Shown: positions 1 to 9,064 of the stretch, in pieces
Position numbering within the stretch: the first letter of the stretch is position 1
Layout of the letters: every line of letters starts with the position of its first letter
Source: Chara braunii
Taxonomy: Eukaryota; Streptophyta; Charophyceae; Charales; Characeae
Reading direction: 5' to 3'
Assembly (NCBI GenBank): GCA_003427395.1
Contig: BFEA01000417.1
Span: forward strand, 885,542-908,985
Length of the DNA: 23,444 bases
Made by a program: the position numbers and the translations under genes
The notes under the pieces: model-generated
Database searches by the model: none
The model's input: the letters and a program-made list of their open reading frames with translations, nothing else
What the model was told of the DNA's origin: nothing

Positions 1-172
1 TTTTTTTTTTTGTTGGGTCCGGACATTTTTGCAGCCCGGGGACCGGTCCGGTACTGTCCGGTGTCCGGTGATGTCCGGATCACCGGACAGTCCGGACCGG
101 TCCAGACACTGGTCCGGAAGACAGTCCGGAAATGTCCGGTGTCCGGGTCCGGGGTTACCACGGTATGAACTC
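1..172. repeat. GTCCGG-rich short-repeat cluster
   Basis: The hexamer GTCCGG, or its complement CCGGAC, recurs about a dozen times in this stretch, spaced irregularly by 4 to 20 bases. One part is a hairpin: 62-72 pairs perfectly (11 bp) with 79-89 around a GTCCGG loop. No long reading frame with recognisable features covers it. It could be a degenerate minisatellite or the end of a larger repeat cut by the window edge. Confidence 0.6.
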
Positions 173-643
173 TTTTTTTTTTTAACAGGTCCTTATGGTC
201 CTGGTCCCATGTCCATTCTGGGGGGCGTCAGTCCGGTTCCTATTCCACCGGCAAGTCAGAAATGCCGAAATGCAACCTTGAACCCACACACGCCCCCTTC
301 CGTGTGGCAAAGGGTCCCTGATCAGCATTGATTACTCCAATGGATTGGAGGATTGACTGTCAGCTTGCCTTTCCCTGAGTCCCCCCCTCCCCTCCTCTCA
401 GATCCCTCTGTGGGGAATCTGTCAGTACAACGATAATGCGGTGGAGTAACAGAGATCAGAACTGACATATCCCTGGAACATCTCAAGTTGCTCTGAAGTC
501 TTGGTGTTGGTCACAGTGTGAATTTCTTGTCTCCTGGGCAGCAACCGAGTTATGTCAGTCTTGCCATCTGATTTGCAATCCGTGAATCTCAGCCATCTTT
601 CCGTGGGCCAGCCAAATTCTCCTGAACTTCGATACCAGCGCTT
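173..643. other. Unassigned sequence left of the Ty3 element; possible LINE 3' tail
   Basis: An 11-base T run (173-183) is followed by about 460 bases with no recognised gene. On the - strand, 643 to 422 is an open frame of about 70 codons ending in TGA. This is the position where the 3' end of the - strand LINE (10522-13530) would resume if the Ty3 element had inserted in it, and the T run would then be its poly(A) tail. I could not identify matching target duplications, so the link is an inference. Confidence 0.25.
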
Positions 644-1990
644 TGTAATGACCTGCCATAACACAGACTGAGAACACTGCTGATTTCTGAAGTTCTGCCG
701 ATGGAATGCATGCCATGCCAAGATTCCCGCATTCTGCTGTGTTTTCTAAGTCTGTATGTGTGCGTGCCTGCCTGAGTGCTTGTCGGCATGAGTGTGTGTG
801 TGACCCGTAAGGGTACTTGCTTGTTTGGCAGGCCTGTAGGGCCGTTACTTACCTGTGGCCGTGGCATTGAGGGTTGCAGCAGCGGAAAACACTCAAGTAG
901 CGGAGGCAGGGGCCCGCGGCACCTGGAGCAGCGGAAAAACACTCAAGTAGCAGGTAGAGCCGGTACCGCACCCAGTAGCAGTAGATGTGCCGGGTACTCC
1001 AGGCCGAGCAGAAGAAGACAAAGTTGGCATTTTTAGAGGCCCAGTAGCGGTAGGCTAGGTCTAGGCCGGTACCAGTCCATCCAGTCTGAGTCTAGAGCCT
1101 GTACGGGCAATATCAGAGTCTGCAATGACGTTTCCCTCCGAAAGGGAGGAGGTACCTGTTGCTTGGGAGGCCAAGCAGCCTAGAAGTCACCGCCCAATAG
1201 GCAAGCAGGCCGCTATATCAAGAGGCCGAGGCAAGAGCTCGGCCTCATTCTTCAGTGTGCAAGTTTGGCGACACGCTGCTGGAGCGCTGGCTGGAGTAGC
1301 GCTGGGTACTACAGCGCTGCTGGGAGGAAGAAGCCGGGAGCTTCCACCTTGGCTATGATGGAGCTCTACCGGTAGGAGGAGGAGGGAGAAGGGACCAAGG
1401 AGGAGAGTGGCGGGGTACTTACCTGGCTATGGTAGACACCATCTTCATCACCTTGCTAGGCGCTGCATCTGGAAGGCCCCAGTGGGGGTATTGCCGCATC
1501 AAGGAAGCTTGGGACTGGGTCAGGCATGGCGGTTGAGTAGGCAGTGGCATAGCTGCAGGGAGTTGACCTGGGGACAGAAGGGCAGCGACATAGCTGCTTT
1601 GGGTTGTCCTTTGGACAGGAGGGAGAGCCCTCAGTACTCGGCCTGTATGTAGAGGAAGAGGAAGGGTGTCCATGGCTATGGTGGACCTCATGTTGTGCCT
1701 GCAGTAGAAGTGGGATTCGGCCATTGATTTTGGTTTAGCCATTCAACATTATTATTGTTATTTCTTGTTTCAATAAAAGGGGAGGAGATAAGGAGGAGGA
1801 GATTAGTTGGCGCGGAAGAAGAGCCTTGTAATTGGTCTATGCTGGAGTACATCATCTTCTTCTTCTCCTTTCTTACTTCTTCTTCTTCTTTCCCTCTCTC
1901 TCCTCTCAAGTTCATTCATTTCCTTTTGCAATTGGACGGCATTGTACTTTCTGATGTTTGTATACTTCGAAATTGGCCAGGATCATAACA
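644..1990 (+). repeat. 5' LTR of the Ty3 element
   Basis: This 1347-base copy matches 9065-10427 from TGTAATGACC to the terminal AACA and is followed directly by the primer binding site, so it is the 5' LTR. It contains an internal direct repeat of about 24 bases (around 877-901 and 927-951, core GGAAAACACTCAAGTAGC), also seen in the 3' copy. An AATAAA sits at 1772-1777 and a pyrimidine-rich CTT tract at about 1855-1900. A TATA-like CTATATCA near 1211 reads CTACATCA in the other LTR, so the promoter is uncertain. Small reading frames inside it carry no recognisable domain. Confidence 0.92.
1772..1777 (+). promoter_or_regulatory. Candidate polyadenylation signal AATAAA in 5' LTR
   Basis: An AATAAA hexamer lies about 215 bases before the LTR end. 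The 3' LTR, where transcripts would actually end, has AATAAG at the matching place (10213-10218), so the working signal appears mutated there. Assignment rests on the motif and its position in the LTR only. Confidence 0.35.
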
Positions 1991-1991
1991 T

Positions 1992-2003
1992 TGGTATCCG
2001 AGC
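1992..2003 (+). other. Primer binding site, tRNA-iMet type
   Basis: TGGTATCCGAGC begins one base after the 5' LTR. It differs at one position from TGGTATCAGAGC, the sequence complementary to the 3' end of plant initiator methionine tRNA and the usual primer site of plant Ty3 elements. It would prime minus-strand DNA synthesis. The mismatch may be a decay mutation. Confidence 0.82.
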
Positions 2004-2043
2004 GGATTCTACTTGCTGGCGAGAGTTGACTTTGCTGCCATAA

Positions 2044-2084
2044 CCCTAACCCTAGTAGTAAGGGCTAACCACTTAGGGTTAGGG
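2044..2084 (+). repeat. TTAGGG-like inverted repeat (hairpin) in leader
   Basis: CCCTAACCCT at 2044-2053 is the exact reverse complement of AGGGTTAGGG at 2075-2084, giving a 10-bp stem with a 21-base loop. A further GTTAGGGTTA-like unit follows at about 2090-2100. It begins some 40 bases after the primer binding site. It could be a leader RNA structure or captured telomere-like repeats. Confidence 0.6.
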
Positions 2085-3328
2085 CGGAAGTTAGGGTTAA
2101 GTGGGGCAGCGTGGTAAAGGGCAGCTGCCCCCACCTGGCAGGGCCGTGTAGGGTCGACACTAGACCCGGCCAGGTTGCTTGAGCGCATATTTGTGGTGGC
2201 GAGACACAAGGTGGGACTTCGTGATGCAATTTGAGAGAGGCGATAGTGAAGGGCACCTACAACTTGAATCTGGACTTCAAGGAAGACGAGCAGGGACTTT
2301 AGGGCTCCCCTCAAGTTAGGTGAGCTTGAGGGTGGCAGCCATATCTGCACCTACGGACTGCAAGTTGCTGCTTTGATCTTCAACATCGATGGGGGATCCG
2401 GCTTTGTACTTTGGGGTAGATGTTGACCCTCCTAGATGATAGGACACTAGTGTAGAGGATGCTAATTGGGTCAGGAGGACTAGGTGGGAGGGGAGTGAGT
2501 TCTTTCATCTCAAGAGCCCGACCACTCAGGTAAGTGCCGTGCCGCCAGGGTGCTCATGTGTGTGTGCATGGAATTGACTGCCTGTTGGGGTTTTCTGGGT
2601 TCTTCTTCCATCCTCCGTAGTCTTGATCTTGCGTGAAGTGCGTGAACTGCTTACTCGCCTGATGAGTGAATGGATGGAGTATCTTGTGTGCCATGCTATA
2701 TCTTTCTACAGTGCTTTATCTATTTCATTCTGAACGGTTGTAGTCTGTAGGTTCTTTCTGGGGCAAAATATCATTTTTCAATTCGGTAGGGACAGAGTAG
2801 GTCTTTGTGGAACTCTTGTTGGTTGGGACCCGGTTCAGACTCCACTGGGACCGTTTGGGACTCAGTGGGACCAGGCCCAAACAAGAAGGGCCCCTCAGGC
2901 CAAATCTGTTGACGTCAGTTACCTTGCTCTATCTGATTGGGACTCGGACTTTTCTTTCGGACCAGGACACTTGGTGCGGAGGGGATCTCCGCTGAGACGT
3001 TTTATCGGACTTTACCGCACGATCCGTCGTCTGACTCGCAGCTTGAGCACCACTCAATTCTTTCTTGCATTACGGAGTACACTTTGAATATGATTTGCTG
3101 TGTCTTCACGAAGCTGAGTCCGGCTAGGCTTGAGAGGACCTCATACGTAGTCGGTCCAGATTGTGTGGTTGGATCAGATCTCTCTGATCGTTATTTCTTT
3201 TGTTGTTTTGACTGCTCTCCAGTCCAAATGAATTGCCACTCCGGCTAGGAGTTCTACCTTCTCTTCTGATTGCTTTCAAGCTGTTTCTGTTACTGGGTTC
3301 GTTAAATGCCTGCGTCTACACGATCGCA

Positions 3329-3331
<3 letters not shown>

Positions 3332-3359
<28 letters not shown>
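3332..3359. repeat. (GA)14 microsatellite in the gag leader
   Basis: A perfect dinucleotide run. In the frame starting at 3306 it encodes alternating Arg and Glu and continues in phase towards gag, so it may have been part of an older Gag N-terminus. Confidence 0.95.
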
Positions 3360-3363
<4 letters not shown>

Positions 3364-3917
3364 AGAAGCTTCTGAGTGTTGCTCTTGCGGGAGTGAGGAG
3401 AGAGAAGAGGAGTGTTCGTCCCAGAAGTGTGAGGAAGTACGAACGCCTCTTGAGAGACTTGTTAACACCCTCATCCTCCATCATGTCATCAACAACAGAA
3501 TGAAAGCTGCAAATGGACACTGCCCCTGAGGCAGAAAAGGCGCAGTACACGTTCTTTTATGAAAAAGCATTGAAGACGGAAGAGGAAGAGAAGGAGAAGC
3601 AGAGGGAGGATAAGGTAAAGGCTCATGAAGCTGTTTTCTGTACCGTGCCTACCCTAATTGATGAGGAGGTGGGAGAGAAAACTGTTTCACTCCTCCGGGC
3701 TTTAATAGACGTCTGGGCTGTTGAGGACCATACTGGCCAACTCGCCTAAGTGTTCGACGAACTCAAGAAGTTGAGTGAGGACATGGCCCTGATGGCACAA
3801 CAGAACCGTGACCAGCTGCAACAGTTCGCTAACGTGCAGCCAGCCCAAAGTATCATTCCGCCTGCTTACCCTGGTTCTAGTGCTGCGTGTCAGTCCGTTC
3901 TTGCCCCTCTAACAATG

Positions 3918-3967
3918 TCTTATTCTTATTCTTATTGTTATTCTTCTTCTTCTTCTTCTTCTTCTTT
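3918..3967. repeat. TTC/TTA trinucleotide repeat in gag
   Basis: Imperfect TTATTC units grade into a run of TTC. In the gag frame it encodes alternating Ser/Tyr and then a poly-Ser stretch. It is followed by CTG-type codons giving an Ala/Val-rich part. It is an expanded coding microsatellite within a poorly constrained linker. Confidence 0.85.
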
Positions 3968-5107
3968 GAGTGTGGCCAACAGCCTAACTGGATCTGTTGC
4001 AGGTCCAGACCCCATTGTTGCTGTTGCTGCTGCTGCAGTGGCAAGTGGCAGTGCAGGGCATTCCGAAACTGTTGCAGCCCCGAATTCGGACCCAGCAACC
4101 GCTGGTCCAAGCTGCAGTTTTCCTTATATGGATAAAAAGGCGGCGCAGATTCCGTCTAAGTATGATGGAAAGGACGACATCGAATCTTGGATCAGCTCCA
4201 CGCGATCCTACTTTGATGTGCTGGGGACACTCCCAGTTACTCAGTCGTCGGTCCTAGGGACCAATGTGGAACCCGCCGTAAGAGGATTCTTGGAAATCCA
4301 AGTTGTACAAGTAGGCTATAAAATAATAGATCTTAACAAATGGCTGAAGGATACGCCTGTAGCCACACTCGAGGAACTCTTGATCAAACAGTATGATGAT
4401 CCATATGCTGCAGCCAGAGCTAGACTTAAGTTTGACAAGCTCACGCACAGCAAGTGGACCGACACCATGCATAGTCTGCAGTAGTACGTTAGTAAATTTT
4501 TTGCTACTCCTGACCTGGAAATGACTGCGCAGTCTTGTTTGGATGTGATTAAAGGTACGGTCCCCTCTACTATAACACATCGCCTGGGGCTCGGATTCAT
4601 AACGTATACAGATTGGCTTACCCTCATGCGGGATTTAGTCAAGATGGAGGCAAAAGACCTCCCGGGTGGATCGGGTGGCAAAAAGACTACCGGTCGCAAA
4701 CGGTTTCCAGGCAGCAACCGTTTTTCAGCGCACGATCTACTTGAGGATGACGAGGAGACCTTCGCAAAGGATCCTCCTCTTGACGACGACCAAGAGCAAG
4801 GCTGCGAGGCATCTTGCTCTTCGTCAGCCCATGAGTCTGAGTATGTGAATGATGATGAATCTATGAATGTCTTCAAGAAGACTGCCTTCAAAAGTAAGGG
4901 ACCGAGCACCACAACGAAGAACAATACTAACACCATTCTTCTTCCCAAGGGAGTGAAGATTCCACCCAAACCGAAAGATCCTACCACAAAACCATGGGTA
5001 GATCTCCAGATAAGTGAAAGTGAGTGGAAACACAGGGTGAAGAAAGGGGTTTGCCTGCATTGCACCAAACCGGGACACTCAGTCCAACATTGTTTCAGAT
5101 TGCGGCA

Positions 5108-5114
5108 GGGAAAC
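5108..5114 (+). promoter_or_regulatory. Candidate -1 ribosomal frameshift site between gag and pol
   Basis: GGGAAAC fits the X XXY YYZ slippery pattern. In the Gag frame the last two codons of the heptamer are GGA and AAC, exactly the register needed, and Gag ends at TAG 5127-5129 only 12 bases further on. The protease frame is the -1 frame and reads on from here without a stop for over 500 bases. The position just after the zinc knuckle is where many retroelements shift. I did not find an obvious downstream stem-loop or pseudoknot. Confidence 0.6.
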
Positions 5115-5629
5115 CAGCAACGGGGGTAGAGATATCATCAGCACACTTTACAGACGAAGGGGCTGAACATGTAAGTGCATTTCCTTCATTGGATTCTGAT
5201 CCCTCTCAGCAAACCTCTCCTGAGACCCCATATGATGTTGATTCCAAGGCTGGAAAATACACATCCTATACAAGGAGCCTTGGGGTAGAGTCAGAAGAAA
5301 TTAACTTCCATGCTCTGTTGACACGCTGGGCTCATATGAAGCAAGAACACGCGCAAGGGAGAACGAAGTTGATCTTCTTCAAACTCTACATTAATGGTCG
5401 TTACATCCGTGTGTTGGCTGATTGTGGTGCAACCGCCAACTACTTCTCACCGCACGGCATTCGTAAGGCACGCTTGGGAATGAAGCAAGTGATCTTGCAG
5501 AATCCTTGTCGGACCCAAGTGGGAAACCAAAAGGTTTTCACCTCTACCCATGCAGTCAAAGTTGTGCGCACTACCTTTGACGCAGACCGCACAATCACAC
5601 ATGAACTGAACTTCTATGTCCTTGATTAG
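5108..5629 (+). pseudogene. pol: pol part 1: aspartic protease (retropepsin)
   Basis: This segment is in the -1 frame relative to gag. After a linker, the retropepsin fold begins near KLIFFKLYINGRYIRVLADCGATANYF. Asp of DCGAT is encoded at 5420-5422. The motif has Cys where DSGAT/DTGAT is commonest. The enzyme would cut the Gag-Pol polyprotein. The frame is cut by TAG 5627-5629, but the next codons in the same frame (CHFDAIIGLGWL) are the expected protease C-terminal DxILGxxWL motif, so this is a single nonsense change rather than a natural end. Confidence 0.85.
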
Positions 5630-7060
5630 TGCCACTTCGACGCGATTATTGGCTTGGGCTGGTTGCAAACCCAATGTGAAAAAACCACGTGGAAGGACTC
5701 ACAGTTCATGGTCAAAGATGCCATGGGAATCGAGCGTCCAGTCCTCTTGGATGAGCCGCACAAGTCCCAAGTAACTTTTCTCAATGCAATGCAATTCTGC
5801 AAAAAGTGGCGCAGGCGCAAAGTTGATGAGCAAATGTATATAGCCTTTGTTAGGCCTGCTCATGTGCCTTCTATTTTTGTTGTACATAATGATTCCACTT
5901 TGCATGCCGTTTCTATTTCTGAGGCAACTACTTCTACCTCTACTAAGTCTACTTCTAGTCCAAACGACTCTGCTTCAAATCCTGTTGTTTTGGCTGCACC
6001 GATGCAATCCGAGATGCTTGCACCTGAATGTGATGATCCACCTCCGAAAATCCCATCAGAAATTCACAACCTTCTCAACCGATTTCCTGAAGTATTGGCC
6101 GAACCGCATGGAGTTCCTGTGCGTCCGGTCCGACACAAGATCGAGTTGATAGAAGGTAGCACTACTCCAAAAGGTTATGTCTATCGAATGGGCTCAGGCG
6201 AATTGGGAGAGTTGCGTAGACAAATTGATGACATGATTGGGAAGGGATGGATCAAGCCAAGCGAATCCGAATTCGGTGCACCGGTTCTGTTTCTCCCTAA
6301 GAAAGGAGGCAAACTACGAATGTGTATTGACTACCGCAGGCTGAATAAAATAATAAGAAAGAATGCATACCCTTTTCCGCGTATTGATGATTTGCTTGAT
6401 GTTGCAGGTGGGTGCAAGGTCTTCAGCAAGATCGATCTCAAGCCTGGCTACCACGAGATTGAAGTCAACCCTGCGGACCAGCACAAAACTGCATTCAAAA
6501 CTCGCGATGGGTTGCACGAATTTACCGGCATGCCCTTCGGTCTCACGAATGCACCGGCCACCTTTCAAAGTCTCATGGACAAGGTGTTCCGCAATCAGAT
6601 CAATCACTTTGTTGTTGTTTATCTGGATGCTATACTAATCTTCAGCAAGTCGATGGAGGAGCACATGAGACACCTTGAGGAAGTGTTACAGATCCTCAAG
6701 GATGCGCAACTCCCTCGCAACTTGGAGAAATCTGAGTTTGGGAGGGACATCGTTATCTACCTTGGACATCGGTTGTCTGCTGCACGCCTAGAGCCCGAGA
6801 CAACCAAAGTTGAGGTCATCCGCAACTGGCCTCAACCAGCCAATGTCCGCAAGTTGCGTTCTTTTCTTGGTATTGCGTCATACTATCATAAGTTTGTACC
6901 CAAATTCTCTATCATCGCCCGTCCGCTGTCCAAGTTGACAAGTAAGAATGTGTCTTACATATGGAATGGGGAATGCACAACAGCCTTCCAAGCATTGAAG
7001 GAGGCTTTGGTGAGTCATCCGGTGCTCCGCATTGCAGATCGCAAACTTACATTCGTATAG
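5630..7060 (+). pseudogene. pol: pol part 2: reverse transcriptase, YLDA in place of YLDD
   Basis: In the same frame as the protease. Recognisable RT motifs in order are FGAPVLFLPKK, LRMCIDYRRLNK, the first catalytic Asp in KIDLKPGYHEI (codon 6434-6436), MPFGLTNAPATFQ, and VVVYLDAILIFSKS (YLDA at 6620-6631), then the connection segment LRSFLGIASYYHKFVPKF. RT copies element RNA into DNA with three Asp residues. Here the last Asp of the YxDD box is Ala (GCT for GAT), which should abolish polymerase activity. The frame ends at TAG 7058-7060, and the homologous protein continues in another frame from about 7050, so a small indel, such as loss of one base, occurred there. Confidence 0.92.
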
Positions 7061-8121
7061 ATGCAAGCTTGTATGGGATTGGTGCAGTGCTGCAACAAGA
7101 CGACGGCGATGGCTTACGTCCGCTTGAATATTACAGCAAACGCATGCCCAATCACAAGGTAGCTGCCTCCACTGGCATGCAAAAACTCTACGCCTTGAGA
7201 GAGGCACTAGATCATTGGAAACACTACCTCTTGGGTCGTCATTTCAAAGTGTTCTCAGATCACGAGACTTTGAAATGGATTCAGACACAGATTAATCCAT
7301 CAACCACATTGACCCGCTGGCTGCATGAGATTGATGTGTACGATTTTGAACTTAAGCACAAGAAAGGTTGTTACAATCGCGTTGTGGATGCTTTGTCTCG
7401 CCATCCTGAGTACATGACTTGCCTTGTGGGTTCCTATGATCTCTGTAAGAATTTGAAGGAGGAACTCATTGAGCACACTGCCAAGGACCCGGAACTCAGA
7501 ACCATCCTTGAGCAGATTCGGGCTGACCCTAGCAGTCAGCCTGATTTCCATGAATGTAAAGGGTTACTTTTTAGACGTTACGGGAAGCATGACCGACTGT
7601 GTGTACCCAACCATGAGCTGATCCTTACTCACTTCTTGGACTTGGCTCATAGCCAGAGTGGACACTTCGGTTTTGGAAAGACATACGCTAGTCTGCTGCA
7701 AAAGTTTGTATGGCCTGGAATGAAAGGAATGACACGAAAGTTTGTGGCTGAGTGTGAAGTCTGTCAACGCATCAAACCGTCTCGGCAGAAGCCCTATGGG
7801 CTGCTGCATCCTCTTCCGATTCCTGATGGCCCGGGCGAGTCTCTTTCCATCGACTTTACGGACATGGGGAAGAAGAGCAGAAATGGATATTCACAAGTGA
7901 TGGTGATCATTGACCGCTTCTCAAAGTTTCTAAATCTGATTCCATTACCACCTCACGCCCCAACTGACCTTGTGATCAAGGAATTCCACAAACGGTACAT
8001 TCTGCAGTGTGGGGCCCCGAAAACTCTTTTGAGTGACCGGGACACTAGGTTCATAAGTGCAGATTGGAAGGACTTCACCTCCCAGATCTATGACATCAAA
8101 CTCGAGATGACGTCTGGCTGA
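7051..8121 (+). pseudogene. pol: pol part 3: RNase H and N-terminal two thirds of integrase
   Basis: This follows a frameshift near 7050. RNase H starts at RIDASLYGIGAVLQQ (Asp codon 7060-7062) and runs through FSDHETLKW and VVDALSRHPE; where family members usually have Glu in an EKEL-type helix, this copy reads MQKLYAL, so that catalytic Glu may be lost. The integrase zinc domain follows (H-x4-H in AHSQSGHFG, C-x2-C in CEVCQ). The catalytic core has Asp at 7852-7854 (SIDF) and Asp at 8035-8037 (LSDRD). TGA 8119-8121 then stops the frame between the second Asp and the catalytic Glu. That position is usually aromatic before HP, so TGG to TGA is likely. Confidence 0.9.
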
Positions 8122-8721
8122 CATCCCGAAGCCAATGGATTGGCTGAGGAGGTCAACCAGACTGTGATCCAACTTCTTCGAGCTCTAATTGTGCGTGATC
8201 AGAACTCTTGGGATGAGGAATTGTCGATTGTGCAGGGATTGTATAACAACTCCATACACTACTCCACCAGGATGACACCTAATCGACTGCACCTCGGTTG
8301 GCAGATTCGCAATCCCCTATCCTATCTGTTTCCTGACCAGCCACCTGGCCTGACACCTGGCCAGCCCGGCTACAACGCTAAGTTTGAACGTTTGCTCAAA
8401 GTTGTCGTCGCAGCCATGGAAAAGCGACGCAGTGCCATGATTAAGCATGCAAATAAAAAGCGCCAGCCTGACCCTTTCACAGTGCGAAGTTATGTCTGGG
8501 TCAAGATGTCTGAGTTTCCTCAAGAAGAAGGTGTATCACGGAAGCTTCTACCTCAGTACTACGGTCCGTGGAAGGTGCTGAATCGAGTAGGAGATGATTC
8601 CTTTGGTCCTTCTTACACGATCTTTGTGCCTACTCATTTGCGCACACGAACCCAGTCTTTCATGCATCGAAGTTGTTTCCGTGTGAACCACCTGAAACAT
8701 TTTCGTATCAAGAATCAATGA
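8122..8721 (+). pseudogene. pol: pol part 4: integrase C-terminal half with GPY/F module
   Basis: In the same frame as part 3, after the TGA. It opens with HPEANGLAEEVNQT, which holds the catalytic Glu (codon 8146-8148) of the D,D,E triad. Further on KLLPQYYGPWKVLNRVGDDS is the GPY/F module that supports DNA binding and multimerisation. The frame ends at TGA 8719-8721 after RVNHLKHFRIKNQ. The chromodomain follows in the -1 frame, so a one-base loss or equivalent indel probably lies near 8700. Confidence 0.9.
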
Positions 8722-9011
8722 TTCCTCGCACAATCAATGGCGGTCACAAGGTCGATAGGATTGTCGAGCACAGTGCAAAGGGAAGAAACAAACAGTACAA
8801 AGTCCATTTTCTGTACCACCCGTTGAATGACTTTTCCTGGATTGCTAAGAAAGATTTGCTGCAGAGTGCCCCACGAGTCGTCAACACATATGAACGACTA
8901 ATTAGTTCCGAACAGCAGCCTAAATTCACTGCTACCCTCACTCCTACAGAACATACCCGGTCTCTCTTTGCTATTTATGCTTATGATGCATTATGCAAGG
9001 ACTCTGACTGA
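8703..9011 (+). pseudogene. pol: pol part 5: C-terminal chromodomain
   Basis: After the frameshift the frame encodes a chromodomain-like segment at about 8738-8905: HKVDRIVEHSAKGRNKQY, then VHFLYH, DFSWIAKKDL, and a helix SAPRVVNTYERL. Chromodomains of this kind guide integrase to modified chromatin such as methylated H3K9. The usual first aromatic of the methyl-lysine cage (Y/F before VE) is His-Lys-Val here. The Phe of VHF and the Trp of SWI are present, so the cage may be incomplete, as known for one group of retrotransposon chromodomains. The frame ends at TGA 9009-9011, about 30 bases before the polypurine tract. Confidence 0.82.
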
Positions 9012-9040
9012 GTTCCTCGCTCGAAGGGACCTCGCTCTTG

Positions 9041-9052
9041 ACGGGGGGGTAG
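9041..9052 (+). other. Polypurine tract of the Ty3 element
   Basis: A run of seven G (9043-9049) followed by TAG sits just before the 3' LTR and would prime plus-strand synthesis. The motif GTAGTGTAA occurs twice 12 bases apart (9049-9057 and 9061-9069), so a 12-base duplication separates this tract from the LTR start at 9065. Confidence 0.75.
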
Positions 9053-9064
9053 TGTAAAGGGTAG

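Larger units (their letters stand above)
2004..3512 (+). other. Untranslated leader of the Ty3 element
   Basis: About 1.5 kb between the primer site and the main gag frame. It opens with TTAGGG-like repeats in both orientations that form a hairpin (2044-2084). A textbook 5' splice donor CAG/GTAAGT is at 2527-2535, and pyrimidine-rich stretches ending in AG occur at about 2600-2620 and 3195-3222, so an intron is possible. A (GA)14 tract at 3332-3359 lies in a frame that begins with ATG at 3306 and runs in phase with gag to a TGA at 3501. Gag may therefore once have started at 3306 or 3483. Confidence 0.6.
3513..5129 (+). pseudogene. gag: gag: capsid and nucleocapsid of the Ty3 element, with two in-frame stops
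   Basis: Gag forms the particle that packages element RNA. One frame runs from ATG 3513 to TAG 5127-5129 but is broken by TAA at 3747-3749 and TAG at 4482-4484. Reading through, there is an acidic Lys/Glu-rich segment, then a low-complexity Ser/Ala part encoded by TTC and GCT-type repeats (3918-4060), then a retrotransposon Gag domain starting near YDGKDDIESW and including the segment ARLKFDKL. Near the end is one CCHC zinc knuckle (CLHCTKPGHSVQHC, about 5054-5095; C-x2-C-x4-H-x4-C) that would bind RNA. Both internal stops sit where Gln codons would fit (CAA to TAA, CAG to TAG). ATG 3513 is only the first start after the TGA at 3501; an in-frame ATG exists at 3306. Confidence 0.85.

Noticed and set aside
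776-1652. Small + strand open frames inside the LTR
   Set aside because: They are short, have no recognisable domain, and differ in length and ending between the two LTR copies, so they are not conserved genes.
4316-5068. 250-codon open frame antisense to gag
   Set aside because: It mirrors the Gag coding strand, shows no domain, and its Ser/Leu/Phe-rich composition is what antisense of Lys/Asp/Glu-rich Gag produces.
3747-8121. Alternative genetic code with TAA/TAG read as Gln
   Set aside because: TAA 3747 and TAG 4482 fit Gln positions, which recalls some green algae with reassigned codons. But a TGA interrupts integrase, two further frameshifts are present and the RT active site is mutated, so ordinary decay explains the stops without a code change.
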